DNA of 64,000 bases from positions 1 through 64,000 of the forward strand of contig JAEKKX010000011.1 of the NCBI GenBank assembly GCA_019510125.1, read 5' to 3'. This document shows positions 36,411-47,444 of this stretch, piece after piece; the first letter of the stretch is position 1; each line of letters starts with the position of its first letter. Position numbers and translations under genes: made by a program. The notes beneath the pieces are model-generated. The model worked only from the letters and a program-made list of their open reading frames with translations, was not told the DNA's origin and made no database searches. Source of the DNA: Lysobacterales bacterium. Lineage in GTDB: Bacteria; Pseudomonadota; Gammaproteobacteria; Xanthomonadales; Xanthomonadaceae.

Positions 36411-38347
36411 CAGCGATCGCCCTCGCGCTTGCGACGCTTCTGTTCGAGCAGGAACTTGGCCCGCAGCAGCCCGCCCGGATCGTCCGGCACCCGGCGCAGC
36501 CAGGCCTCGTTGGCGAGCCGCCGCTCGCGCGCCTCGGCGGTCTCCTTCGGCGGCGTGTCCTGCGGCCGCGTGCCGCCGGCCCGTGCGCGCGCCATGCGCT
36601 CGCGCTGGGCGCGATCCGCGGCCTGCTGGTCGGCGGGATCGGTGGGGCCGGCCGGCTCCGGCGGTGCGCCCGGGCGTTCCCGGGCCTGCCGCTCGCGCTG
36701 CGCCTGGTCGCGCTGTCGCTGCGCCTGCTGCTGGTTTTGCTGGTTTTGCTGGTTTTGCTGGTTTTGCTGGTTTTGCTGGTTTTGCTGGTTCTGCTGGTTC
36801 TGCTGCTGGTTTTGCTGCTGATCCTGACGCTGCTGGTCCTGCTTTTGCTGGTCCTGCTTCTGCTGATCCTGCTTCTGCTGGTCCTGCTTCTGCTGATCCT
36901 GCTTCTGCTGGTCCTGCTTCTGCTGATCCTGCTTTTGCTGATCCTGCTGTTGCTGGTTCTGCTGCTGGTTCTGCTGCTTGTCCTGCTGCCTGCGGCGCGC
37001 CTCCTCGACCTTGCGCCGGTTGATCGTGGCGTCGGTCATGCCCGGCTGTGCGCGCAGCGCGCGGTCGTATTCGGCGATCGCCTCGTCGTAACGGCCCTGG
37101 CGGGCGTAGGCGTTGCCGCGGTTGTACGCGGCCTCGGCCCCGGGCAGGTCGCGCCAGGCGGCTTCGGCGGCGGCGAAATCGCCGCGTCGATAGGCCTCGA
37201 CGCCGGCCGCCATCTCCGCCTGCGCGCGCTGGTCGTCGCGCTGCCACAGATCGGACGCCGCGGCCGGTCGCCACGGCAGCCACAGCGCGATCACCAGCAC
37301 CGCCAGCACGCCGCGCCGGAATGCGAGCAGGCCGAGCAGCAGCAGCGGTGGCAGCAGCCAGAAGCCTTCGTCGAGCGCGGTTTCGGCGCGCTTGTCGCCG
37401 GCGGCCGCCTGATCGATGCGGTCGGCCGCGAGCACGCCCAGCGCCTGCAGGTCGGCATCGCCCGGCGCGAACGCGGCGTACTGGCCGCCGCCGGCGACCG
37501 CGAGCGCGCGCAGCACCGTGCCCTGCAGCCGCGCGACGTGGACCTCGCCCCGGCGGTCGCGATACTGCGCGCCGGCCTCGCTGCCCATGCCCAGCACCGA
37601 CACCCGGTAGCCGTCCGTGCGCGCCTCGATCGCGGCGGCGTCGGCGGCGCCGCCGGCATGGTCGGTGATCAGCAGGATCTCGCCGTGGCGGAATCCCGCG
37701 CGCTGCAGCAGCCGGGCCGATTCCTCGATCGCGCGATCGGCGCGGCTGCCGTCCCGCGGCATCACGTCGGGCGCGAGCGCATCGAGGAACAGCGCGACGT
37801 TGGCGGCGTCGTCGGTCAGCGGGGACACGGTGTAGGCGTCGCTGGCGAAGGCGACCAGCGCGAGCTGGCCGCCACCGCGCCGGCGCAGGATCTCCGCGAT
37901 CTTCGCCCGCGCCTGCAGCAGCCGCGACGGCGGCACGTCGGCCGCATCGGTGGCCGACGACAGGTCCACCGCGATCACCAGCGGCATGCGGTCCTGCCAC
38001 AGCGGCTGCGGCACCTCGCGCCAGCTCGGGCCGGCCAGCGCCAGCACCGCGAGGACGCCGGCGAGGGCGAACGCGGTCGTCGGCAGCCAGCGACGCCAGC
38101 CGCGCTTCGCCGCACCGCCGTTCTCGAGCAGGTGCGACAGCAGGTGCGCATCGACCACGCCGCGCCACAGATCGCCGTCGTGGCGGGTGCGATGCAGCCA
38201 CCAGAGCAGCGCCGGCAGCGCGAGCAGGCCGAGCAGCCACAGCGGCCGCAGGAAATGGAAGGTTCCGATCACCGCGGCACCGATCACCGTGCTGCCGATC
38301 GCGGCGTTGTCGAGCGTGGCGGTGGCGAGCATGGCGGTGGCGCTCAC
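36410..38347 (-). CDS. BatB-BatC type protein: VWA domain fused to TPR and Gln-rich tail
   Basis: About 645 residues. Two N-terminal transmembrane helices (FLRPLWLLGLLALPALLWWL and a second near residue 75) are followed by a von Willebrand A domain (VIAVDLSSATDAAD). The expected DxSxS metal site reads DLSSA, so one Ser is lost. A transmembrane pair near residues 345-375 leads to a TPR-containing part (GVEAYRRGDFAAAEAAWRDL, AIAEYDRALRAQPG) typical of BatC. The C-terminal part is an extreme low-complexity tract of KQDQQ and NQQ repeats, then a charged end. GTG at 38347 overlaps the batA stop (GTGA); an ATG at 38332 is the alternative. Confidence 0.82.
   Translation of the reverse strand: MSATAMLATATLDNAAIGSTVIGAAVIGTFHFLRPLWLLGLLALPALLWWLHRTRHDGDLWRGVVDAHLLSHLLENGGAAKRGWRRWLPTTAFALAGVLAVLALAGPSWREVPQPLWQDRMPLVIAVDLSSATDAADVPPSRLLQARAKIAEILRRRGGGQLALVAFASDAYTVSPLTDDAANVALFLDALAPDVMPRDGSRADRAIEESARLLQRAGFRHGEILLITDHAGGAADAAAIEARTDGYRVSVLGMGSEAGAQYRDRRGEVHVARLQGTVLRALAVAGGGQYAAFAPGDADLQALGVLAADRIDQAAAGDKRAETALDEGFWLLPPLLLLGLLAFRRGVLAVLVIALWLPWRPAAASDLWQRDDQRAQAEMAAGVEAYRRGDFAAAEAAWRDLPGAEAAYNRGNAYARQGRYDEAIAEYDRALRAQPGMTDATINRRKVEEARRRQQDKQQNQQQNQQQQDQQKQDQQKQDQQKQDQQKQDQQKQDQQKQDQQKQDQQRQDQQQNQQQNQQNQQNQQNQQNQQNQQNQQNQQQAQRQRDQAQRERQARERPGAPPEPAGPTDPADQQAADRAQRERMARARAGGTRPQDTPPKETAEARERRLANEAWLRRVPDDPGGLLRAKFLLEQKRRKREGDR
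36727..36990. repeat. coding minisatellite in batBC encoding Gln-rich repeats
   Basis: On the plus strand a 9-base unit GGTTTTGCT (some copies GGTTCTGCT) is repeated about eight times from about 36730, and then a 15-base unit built on TCCTGCTTCTGCTGG is repeated about eight times. Read in the minus-strand gene frame they encode NQQ and KQDQQ runs. Since units are multiples of three, slippage would change repeat number without shifting the frame. Confidence 0.9.
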
Positions 38348-39360
38348 GCCGGCCTCCGCGCGCTTCGGCGCAGCAGCAAGGCCAGCAGCGCGCAGGCGAT
38401 CGCGCCGCCCAGCGGCCACGGGTAGCGCTCGATCTTCGGGCGCAGGCGCTGGCCGGGCAGCTTCACCGGTTCGAGCCGGTCGATCTCGGCGTAGATGCCC
38501 TTGAGCTGGTCGGCGTCGCGGGCGACGTAGGCGCGGCCGCCGGTGAGCTCGGCGATGCGGCGCAGGCCTTCCTCGTCGGTGGTGTCGGCGCCGCCGGGCA
38601 TGCGGATCGGCACGCCGAACACCGACAGTCCCGCGCCGTAACCGCCGAAGGCGATGGTGTGGATGCGCACGCCGGCGTCGCGGGCGATGGCCGCGGCCTT
38701 CGGTGGATCGAGCGCGCCGGCGTTGCTGATGCCGTCGGTGAGCAGGATCAGCAGGCGCTGTTCGGCCGGCTGCGCCTGCAGGCGCTTGGTCCCCAGCGCG
38801 ATCGCGTCGCCGATCGCGGTGGCGCGGCCGGCGAGCCCGGCGACGGTGCCGTCGAGCTGTTCCTGCACGGTGTCGAGGTCGCGGGTCAGCGGGGTCAGCG
38901 CGTAGGCGCGGTCGCCGAACACGATCAGGCCCACGCGGTCGCCGTGGCGGCGTTCGAGGAAGTCGGCGATCACCGCCTTGGCCGCGGTCAGGCGCGAGAC
39001 GGCGCGGCCGTTCAATTCGATGTCGCGCTCGTCCATGCTGCCGGACAGGTCCAGGGCCAGCATCAGGCTGCGCGAGGTCTGCGGCGGCTGCACGATCTCG
39101 CCGAGCTGCTGCGGGCGCGCCGCGGCGACGCACAGCAGGCTCCAGGCCAGCAGCGGCAACAGACCGATCGGCCGGGTCCGCGCCGGCCCGGCGTTGCCGC
39201 CGACCGCGATCAGGCGCTCGCCCCACGGCACCCGCAGCGCCGTGGCCTGCCCGCCGGCCGGCGGCAGCAGCCAGCGCACCAGCCACGGCAGCGGCAGCGC
39301 CAACAGCCAGCCGGGCCAGGCGAAGAGCTGCAGCAGCGCGTCGCGCCAAGCGTCGATCAT
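38344..39360 (-). CDS. batA: BatA-type VWA-domain membrane protein
   Basis: A 338-residue protein with N-terminal transmembrane helices (LLALPLPWLVRWLL, PLLAWSLLCVAA), a von Willebrand A domain with an intact metal-ion site (LALDLSGSMDERD, then LTAAKAVIADF and LLILLTDGISNAGAL), and a C-terminal helix before RRSARRPA. VWA domains with this site bind Mg-dependent protein partners. It overlaps the DUF4381 gene at the start by four bases (ATGA) and the next VWA gene at the end, so expression is coupled in moxR-bat order. Confidence 0.9.
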   Translation of the reverse strand: MIDAWRDALLQLFAWPGWLLALPLPWLVRWLLPPAGGQATALRVPWGERLIAVGGNAGPARTRPIGLLPLLAWSLLCVAAARPQQLGEIVQPPQTSRSLMLALDLSGSMDERDIELNGRAVSRLTAAKAVIADFLERRHGDRVGLIVFGDRAYALTPLTRDLDTVQEQLDGTVAGLAGRATAIGDAIALGTKRLQAQPAEQRLLILLTDGISNAGALDPPKAAAIARDAGVRIHTIAFGGYGAGLSVFGVPIRMPGGADTTDEEGLRRIAELTGGRAYVARDADQLKGIYAEIDRLEPVKLPGQRLRPKIERYPWPLGGAIACALLALLLRRSARRPA

Positions 39361-39890
39361 CGCGTCCGCCTCTGCAGTCGCCACCACGGCGGCGGACGCA
39401 TCAGCCGCACGAAGCACGGACGGGCGGCCGCGCGCAGGGTTTCGCACGCGGCCTCGCCCACGTCGGCGCGGAACGCGCCTTCCAGCAGCGTGCGCCCGAC
39501 CTCGCCACTGAATAACGACGAGCGGCTCGCATCATCGAGGAACCGCAGCCAGTCCTCGCCGGCGAGGCGGTCGGCCGCCGGATCGCGCCGCCGCGAGGCG
39601 CGGCGCAGCAGTTCCGAGATCGTCGCCGCCCGCGCCTGCGGATCCGTCGCCGCGGCGACGCTCGCGTCGAACAGCGCCTCGATCCCGCGCCGCCAGCGCC
39701 GGCGTCGCAGCCACCACCACAGGATCGCGACCGCCGCCACCAGGGTCCAGCCGAACACCAGCCACCAGCCGGGGGCGGGCGGCCACCACGACGGCGGCGG
39801 CGGCAGGTGCACGTCGCGCAACTGCAGCGGATCGGCCGCCGGCGCGCCCTGCGCGGGGGCCTGGGCCAGCAGGGGCAGCAGCGCCTTCAT
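39357..39890 (-). CDS. DUF4381 membrane protein of the Bat cluster
   Basis: A 177-residue protein with a Pro/Trp-rich front (PPPPSWWPPAPGWWLVFGW), one transmembrane helix (WTLVAAVAILWWWL), an Arg-rich inner side, and a helical cytoplasmic part. DUF4381 proteins are standard members between the DUF58 and VWA genes in this cluster. Overlaps both neighbours by four bases (ATGA type). Molecular role unknown. Confidence 0.87.
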   Translation of the reverse strand: MKALLPLLAQAPAQGAPAADPLQLRDVHLPPPPSWWPPAPGWWLVFGWTLVAAVAILWWWLRRRRWRRGIEALFDASVAAATDPQARAATISELLRRASRRRDPAADRLAGEDWLRFLDDASRSSLFSGEVGRTLLEGAFRADVGEAACETLRAAARPCFVRLMRPPPWWRLQRRTR

Positions 39891-40798
39891 GCCGCGCGCG
39901 TGCCCTCGAACAGGTCGAGCCAGCTTTCGCTGGGCATCTCGGTCGACAGCGGGCGCACCCGGACGCCGCCGCGCGCGAGCACCGCGGCGGCGTCGCGCAG
40001 CGGTCCCTCGAACGCGGTCTGCCAGCGCGCGCGCTGGGCGCTGCCGGCGAGGTCCAGTTCGATCCGGGTGGCGCTGGTCGAGGTCGCGGGGCGTTCGATC
40101 CGGAACGGCAGCCGCGCCCGCGGCGGATCGCGCTCGAAGGGATCGCACAGCAGCAGCACGATCACCTCGCGATGCTGGGCCAGCGCCGGCCAGCGCGACG
40201 GCGTCTGCGCCAGCACGCTGGCCGGGTCGGCCAGCACCAGCAGCCGGGACCCGGGACGCAGCAGGCGATCGGCATGGTCCAGCGCCACGCCCAGGCCGCT
40301 GTCCTCCTCGGGCGGGCGCGCGTACCAGCGCACCAGCGCGTCGAGGGCGCGCAGCGCGCCGCGGGTGCCCGAGGCCGGCACCACCGGCGGCTCGCGCACG
40401 CTGCCGCGCAGCGCGGCGATGCGGTCGCCGTCGCGCACCGCCGCCCACGCCGCCACGGCACCGGCGCGCGCGGCCTGCACCGACTTGAAGCGCACGCGGG
40501 TGCCGAAATACAGCGCCGGCGCGGTGTCGGCGACGATCAGCGTGAGCCGTTCGCGCTCGGCCTGGAACAGTTTGGTGTGCGGCTTGCCGGTGCGCGCGGT
40601 GAGGCGCCAGTCGATGTGGCGGGCGTCGTCGCCCTGGGTGTATTCGCGCGACTCGGCGTACTCCATGCCGCGGCCGCGCATCGGCGACGGCGCCTGGCCG
40701 CTCATGCCGTGGCGCCCGCGCCGGGGCGGACGCCGGCCGGTGGCGGCGCGCCGCAGCGCCACCAGTTCGTCCAGTGCGGGAACGATGCCCTCGCTCAT
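39887..40798 (-). CDS. DUF58 domain protein of the MoxR/Bat cluster
   Basis: A 303-residue cytoplasmic protein. The DUF58 signature is clear: SPMRGRGMEYAESREYTQGD, then DARHIDWRLTARTGKPH, followed by a VWA-like fold (TLIVADTAPALYFGTR, LLVLADPASVL). DUF58 proteins sit next to MoxR ATPases and are likely its clients or adaptors. It starts 25 bases downstream of the moxR stop codon and overlaps the DUF4381 gene by four bases. Confidence 0.9.
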   Translation of the reverse strand: MSEGIVPALDELVALRRAATGRRPPRRGRHGMSGQAPSPMRGRGMEYAESREYTQGDDARHIDWRLTARTGKPHTKLFQAERERLTLIVADTAPALYFGTRVRFKSVQAARAGAVAAWAAVRDGDRIAALRGSVREPPVVPASGTRGALRALDALVRWYARPPEEDSGLGVALDHADRLLRPGSRLLVLADPASVLAQTPSRWPALAQHREVIVLLLCDPFERDPPRARLPFRIERPATSTSATRIELDLAGSAQRARWQTAFEGPLRDAAAVLARGGVRVRPLSTEMPSESWLDLFEGTRAA

Positions 40799-40823
40799 GC
40801 CGTCGCGCGCCGCCGAGCCGCGC

Positions 40824-41825
<1,002 letters not shown>

Positions 41826-41975
41826 GTCCGGCGGGCGTCCCTGTTCGGTTGAGCGACCCGCAGTTTGACCGAAGTCGGGCCGGAATGTTCACCGCCGCCG
41901 GACTTCGCCCGCCAAAGCGCCGCGGGAGCGCCGGCGACCGCCGCGGCGGCCGCAGCGACGACGGCCCCCGGAAAA

Positions 41976-42003
41976 CGCGACGGGGGCCGAAGCCCCCGTC
42001 GCG
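41976..42003 (-). terminator. intrinsic terminator after the pil operon
   Basis: Perfect 12-base arms CGCGACGGGGGC and GCCCCCGTCGCG with a 4-base loop, reading leftward into GTTTTCC. It lies 22 bases past the pilQ stop and ends the pilMNOPQ transcript before moxR. Confidence 0.88.
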
Positions 42004-42024
42004 AACGGATCGGATCTCGCCGGC

Positions 42025-44034
42025 TCAGACGCGCGGCGCGACCGCCATCACCTTCGGGGTGACGAAGATCAGCAGCTCGGCCTTGTTCTTGCTGCGGCCC
42101 TTCTTCTTGAAGAGGTTGCCGAGCACCGGCAGGTCGGCCAGGAACGGCACCTTGGCGGCCTGGCTGCGGTCGGAGAACTCGTACACGCCGCCGATCACGA
42201 CGGTGTTGCCGTCCTCGACCAGCACCGCGGTGTTCACCTCGCGCTTGGCGATCTGCGGCACCGAGCCGTTGACCGTGGTGACGTAGCCCTCGAGTTCGTC
42301 CTTCTTCACCGCCATGTTCAGGAACACGCGGCCGTCGTTGGTGATCGTCGGGGTGACCTTCAGCTCCAGCACCACGTCCTTGAAGTTCACGGTCTGGGTG
42401 ACGACGCCGCCGGTCGAGTTGGTGGTGACGTAGCCGATTTCCTTGCCCTGCTTGATCACCGCCTCGCGCTGGTTGCTGGTGACCACGCGCGGGTTGGAGA
42501 TGACCTCGCCGCGACCTTCTTCCTGCATCGCCGACAGCTCGATGTCCAGGTAGTAGCCGGCGTTGAGGATGGTGAAGGCGAGGCTCGCCGGGGTGTTGGT
42601 GATCAGCGAACCGACCGCGGCGCCGAGATCGACGTTGTTGCCCTTGTTGATCGTGTAGTTGCCCGGCAGCGGCGGACGCACGCCGTTGGGGTTGGTGTTC
42701 GGATCGTAGCGGTCCGGATTCGACAGCCAGGTGTTGTACGCGTTCGCGTAGGTGTTGTCGCGCTGGATGATCGAATTGCGGGTGCCGGTGGTGTTGGTGA
42801 TGCTGTTGCCGAACGTGACGTTGTCGCGCGAACCGTTGATGCCGAACTTCGCGCCCAGTTCGCGGGCGAAGTCCTCGGTGGCGATCACGATCTTGGCCTC
42901 GATCAGCACCTGGTCGACCGGCTTGTCGAGGGTGGCGACGAGGCGGCGGATCTCGGCGACGCGCGCCGGGATGTCGATCACCAGCAGCGTGTTGGTGCGG
43001 CGGTCGAAGCTGAGGCTGCCGCGCGGCGAGAGGAAGCCGCGGCTCATCTGGCTCTGGCCGCCGCCGCCGCCCTGGCCGCCCTGACCGGACTGGTTGCCCT
43101 TGCTGTCGTCGGTGAGCAGCTTGGCGATGTCCTCGGCGTTGCCGTAGCTGACCGGGATGTACTCGGTGACGGTCTCGGTGCGGTTCTCGATCGCGATCCG
43201 GGCGTCTTCCTTGTCCTGCTCGAACTTCGCGATCTCGGCCTGCGGCGCGACCCACACCACGTTGCCGCTGCGGCGCTTGTCGAGCTGCTTGGCCTGCAGG
43301 ACGATGTCCAGAGCCTGGTCCCACGGCACGTTCACCAGGCGCAGGGTGACGTTCCCCTGGGTGGTGTCGCTGGCGACGATGTTGAGGTTGGACTCCTCGG
43401 CGATCAACTGCAGCACGGTGCGCACCGGCACGTCCTGGAAGTTGAACGTGACCGGGCGGCCGCTGTAGGCGCGAGCGGGCGACGTCGCCGCGCGCTGCGC
43501 GGAGGCGGGGGCCGCGGCGGCGCCGACGGCGCGGGCCGGGGCCGCGGCGCGCGGGACCAGTTCGACGATGTAGTCGCGGCCGGTCTGGTAGGCCAGCGAC
43601 TCGAAACCGCCGCGGGCGCTGACCGCGACCCGGCTCTTGTCGCCGGAGGCGCTGGACTGGATCTGCTGCGCCGGCGTGGCGAAGTCGGTCACGTCGAGCG
43701 TGCGCTGCAGGTTGGCCGGCATCGTGGCGTTGCCGATGTCCACCACCACACCGCCGTCGCTGGTGCGCAGGTCGGGCATGGCGCCATCGCCGTCGAAGTG
43801 CAGGATCAGCTTGCCGGAGCCGCCGTCGCCGCGCTTGAAGTCGATGCTGGTGACCGTGGCGACCGCCGGCGCCTGCCGGACTTCGGTCGCGGCCGGTGCG
43901 GTGGCCGCCGGCGGCGGGGTCGCGCCCACGGCGCTCAGCGCCGAAAGCAGCCCTGCGGCCAGGCCGAACAGCGCGGCCTTCACGGGTTTGGTGCGACGGC
44001 CCTGCTGCTGGCTATGCGCGTTGAGTACGATCAT
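42025..44034 (-). CDS. pilQ: type IV pilus secretin PilQ
   Basis: A 669-residue outer-membrane secretin through which the pilus leaves the cell. Signal-type N-terminus (about residues 16-40), an AMIN domain (IDFKRGDGGSGKLILHFDGD), an STN/N0 domain (DVPVRTVLQLIAEESNLNIV), an N1-type KH-like domain with a Gly-rich loop (GQGGQGGGGGQSQ), and the secretin core (GRGEVISNPRVVTSNQREAV and VPFLADLPVLGNLFKKKG). Only one AMIN copy is visible where some relatives have two. Last gene of pilMNOPQ, 18 bases after pilP, with a strong terminator behind it. Confidence 0.95.
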   Translation of the reverse strand: MIVLNAHSQQQGRRTKPVKAALFGLAAGLLSALSAVGATPPPAATAPAATEVRQAPAVATVTSIDFKRGDGGSGKLILHFDGDGAMPDLRTSDGGVVVDIGNATMPANLQRTLDVTDFATPAQQIQSSASGDKSRVAVSARGGFESLAYQTGRDYIVELVPRAAAPARAVGAAAAPASAQRAATSPARAYSGRPVTFNFQDVPVRTVLQLIAEESNLNIVASDTTQGNVTLRLVNVPWDQALDIVLQAKQLDKRRSGNVVWVAPQAEIAKFEQDKEDARIAIENRTETVTEYIPVSYGNAEDIAKLLTDDSKGNQSGQGGQGGGGGQSQMSRGFLSPRGSLSFDRRTNTLLVIDIPARVAEIRRLVATLDKPVDQVLIEAKIVIATEDFARELGAKFGINGSRDNVTFGNSITNTTGTRNSIIQRDNTYANAYNTWLSNPDRYDPNTNPNGVRPPLPGNYTINKGNNVDLGAAVGSLITNTPASLAFTILNAGYYLDIELSAMQEEGRGEVISNPRVVTSNQREAVIKQGKEIGYVTTNSTGGVVTQTVNFKDVVLELKVTPTITNDGRVFLNMAVKKDELEGYVTTVNGSVPQIAKREVNTAVLVEDGNTVVIGGVYEFSDRSQAAKVPFLADLPVLGNLFKKKGRSKNKAELLIFVTPKVMAVAPRV

Positions 44035-44052
44035 TTCGCTATCCCCTCAGTC

Positions 44053-44589
44053 TTATTCGTCGTCGAGCGTGACCGTCGCCGGCCGCTCCAGCCAACCGCC
44101 TGCACCATCGGACACCAGTTCGACCAGTTCGATGCGGTCTTCGTGTACCGCGGTCACCCTGCCGTCGGACTGGCCCATGTAATTACCCGGCACCACGCGC
44201 TGGGTCACCTTGTCGGGCCCCATCACCAGCGCCACCAGCGCACCGCCATTCCCGATCGTGCCGACCATCTTCAGCGAGTCGAGCGGGAACTGTTCCAGCG
44301 CCTCCCTGCGGCGGCCGCTGTCCGGATGCGGGCCCGAGGCGCCCGAGGCGAACGCGGTGCTGAACGGATCGCGCAGATTCTGCGCGGAGTATTCGAAGGT
44401 CTCGAACTGCTGCATCACCGGCAGCGGATCGAGCGGCGGCGCGGGCTTGGCCTTGATGCCGTCGACCCACTCCTGCAGGTTCGGGGCATCGCCCGGGGTG
44501 CTGGTGATGCCGCGGCCGCAGCCGGCGACGGCCAGCGCGAGCAGCAGCGGCACGGCCAGGCGCGCGATGTTGTCGGGACGTGTGCGCAT
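44053..44589 (-). CDS. pilP: type IV pilus lipoprotein PilP
   Basis: A 178-residue inner-membrane lipoprotein: lipobox LAVAGC near residue 24. The C-terminal beta domain contains FPLDSLKMVGTIGNGGALVALV and the PilP-typical VVPGNYMGQSDGRV. It links the PilN/PilO inner-membrane complex to the PilQ secretin. Start overlaps the pilO stop (TGATG). Confidence 0.93.
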   Translation of the reverse strand: MRTRPDNIARLAVPLLLALAVAGCGRGITSTPGDAPNLQEWVDGIKAKPAPPLDPLPVMQQFETFEYSAQNLRDPFSTAFASGASGPHPDSGRRREALEQFPLDSLKMVGTIGNGGALVALVMGPDKVTQRVVPGNYMGQSDGRVTAVHEDRIELVELVSDGAGGWLERPATVTLDDE

Positions 44590-45368
44590 CAGCGGCTCCC
44601 TCCCGCGGCGGCGGCGGCGGCCTGGGTCTTCTGGGCGCCCGCGGTCACGGCGGCGGCGCCGGGGACCGGCGGCGTACCCGCGGCCGGCGGCGTCGCGCCC
44701 GGGGTGGTGCCGGTGGCGGTGCCGTCCACGTTTTCCTCGTTCGGGTCGCGGTAACGGTAGGTCTTGACCGTGCCCTTGAGTTCGAGCATGCCGCCCGCGG
44801 CCAGGCCCACCGGCTTCTTGCCCGGGGCGGCGCCCGGGGCGTCCTTGGGCTTCAGCGAGATGTCGTGCATGGTCATGATCACCACGCGCGGCAGCGAGGC
44901 CACGCCGCTGACGAAGGCGCCGAACTGATGGTAGGTGCCCACCATCTTCAGCTCGATCGGCTTCTCGGCGTAGAACTCCTGGAGCGTCTCCGCGCCGGGC
45001 TGGAACAGTTCGTTGGTGATGCCGGTGGCGAGCGCGGTCTGCGAAATGTCGACGATCAGGTCGGGCATCTCGTTCTTGCTCGGCAACTGGCGCAGCATCT
45101 GCTGGAGCTGCTGCTCCATCTGCGCGAGCTGCTGCTTCAGCGGCTCGAGGTTCGCGGCCTGGCCCTGCAGCTTCTCGAACTCGGCGCGCTTGGTGCCCTC
45201 GTCCATCTCCAGCGCTTCCAGGGTCGCGCCCTTGGGGCGGGTCAGGAAGTTCCACATCAGGAACAGGATCAGCAGCCCCAGCGCGACGCAGAAGCCCAGT
45301 TGCCACTCGCGCGGCCACGAGCCGGCGTTGTTGAAGTCGAGCTCCTTGAGCGACATCTTCTTCTTCAT
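44589..45368 (-). CDS. pilO: type IV pilus inner-membrane protein PilO
   Basis: A 259-residue protein: short cytoplasmic start (LKELDFNNAGSWPREW), one transmembrane helix (LGFCVALGLLILFLMW), a coiled coil rich in Gln/Leu, then a ferredoxin-like periplasmic domain (FYAEKPIELKMVGTYHQFGA). The C-terminus is unusually long and Ala/Pro/Thr-rich. Works as a partner of PilN in the alignment complex. Overlaps pilN by four bases and pilP by three. Confidence 0.93.
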   Translation of the reverse strand: MKKKMSLKELDFNNAGSWPREWQLGFCVALGLLILFLMWNFLTRPKGATLEALEMDEGTKRAEFEKLQGQAANLEPLKQQLAQMEQQLQQMLRQLPSKNEMPDLIVDISQTALATGITNELFQPGAETLQEFYAEKPIELKMVGTYHQFGAFVSGVASLPRVVIMTMHDISLKPKDAPGAAPGKKPVGLAAGGMLELKGTVKTYRYRDPNEENVDGTATGTTPGATPPAAGTPPVPGAAAVTAGAQKTQAAAAAAGGSR

Positions 45369-46146
45369 GGCGCGGCTCCTCCCGCGGACGGCTTGCCGGC
45401 TGGGGGCGGGGTCTGCTGGGTCGGCGCCGGCGCGCCCGCGGCAGGCGCGGTCGCCGGGGCGCCGGTGGCCGCCGGGGCGGCGCCTGCGGGCGCTGCGCCC
45501 GCGGCGGGCTGGCCGGCGGCGGGCATCAGCGGCTGCAGCGTGGTCTGGCTGGCCGCCGGCGCGCTGCCGTCGGCCGGGGCGGCGGCGCCGTCGGCGGACT
45601 GGGCGTTGGGCGAGGACAGCGTGACCGTGAGCTTGAAGGTGTGCGGCAGGCCGCTGACGTCGTCCTGGGCCTGGATCACCGACAGGTCGGGCTTGGTCAT
45701 CCAGCCCGAAGCGGACAGGTTGTCCATGTAGTTGCTGACCCGCGCGTAGGACTGCGAACGGCCTTCCAGGGTCAGCTTGTCGCCTTCCTGGTTGAGGCCG
45801 GTCAGGACCACGCCGTCGGGAATGGTGCGGACCAGCGCATCGAACAGGTGGACCATCTGCGAGCGGTTGGCCTGCAGTTCCTCGATCACCTGCTTGCGGC
45901 TGAGCAGGTTGCTCTTCTTCTGCTCGAGTTCCTCGATCTGGGTGATCTTCTTCTTGACGTCGGCGATCTGGGTGTCCAGGAACGCGTTGCGCTCCTGCTG
46001 GCCCGAGATCTGCGCGTCATAGTAGTAGTCGACCGCGAACCACACCGCGAAGCCGGCCACCGCCGACAGCGCCAGCATGGTGAAGAACTGTTTCTTGCGC
46101 TCTTTCTGCCGTTCGGCGCGCCACGGGAGGAGGTTGATGCGTGCCA

Positions 46147-46147
<1 letters not shown>
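45365..46147 (-). CDS. pilN: type IV pilus inner-membrane protein PilN
   Basis: A 260-residue protein starting MARINLLPWRAERQKERKKQ, the motif by which PilN docks on PilM. One transmembrane helix (FFTMLALSAVAGFAVWFAV), a coiled coil, and a periplasmic domain (VVLTGLNQEGDKLTLEGRSQ). An Ala/Pro-rich tail of about 70 residues extends beyond usual PilN length (around 180-210 in many species). Start chosen at 46147 because of the conserved docking motif and the overlap with pilM. Confidence 0.93.
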
Positions 46148-47253
<1,106 letters not shown>

Positions 47254-47254
47254 T

Positions 47255-47283
47255 TAAATAACGGACTTTTCACCCCAAGGCAA
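47255..47283 (-). promoter_or_regulatory. sigma-70-like promoter of pilMNOPQ
   Basis: Reading leftward, TTGCCT (47283-47278) and TATTTA (47260-47255) are separated by 17 bases, in an AT-richer patch of an otherwise GC-rich gap. About 50 bases before the pilM start. Confidence 0.5.
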
Positions 47284-47395
47284 CCTCCCCCCCGTTCCGG
47301 ATGGCGTGAGAGTGAACTCTGTCACGACCTCGCCCCCCCTCCCGGACCGCCCCGCCCCCCTGCCCGCGCGGGCGGGCCGCAGCCGCCGGGCCGCC

Positions 47396-47401
47396 TATAA
47401 T
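47396..47401 (+). promoter_or_regulatory. -10 hexamer of the PBP1A gene
   Basis: A perfect TATAAT 43 bases before the ATG. No good -35 hexamer lies 16-18 bases upstream, so only the -10 element is supported. Confidence 0.4.
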
Positions 47402-47444
47402 CCCCTGCCCCACCGTTCGCCACGACGCCAGGATCCGCCTGCCC

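Noticed and set aside
36727-36990. Repeat array that might be mistaken for CRISPR
   Set aside because: Units are 9 and 15 bases with no spacers, and they lie in a coding frame giving Gln-rich repeats.
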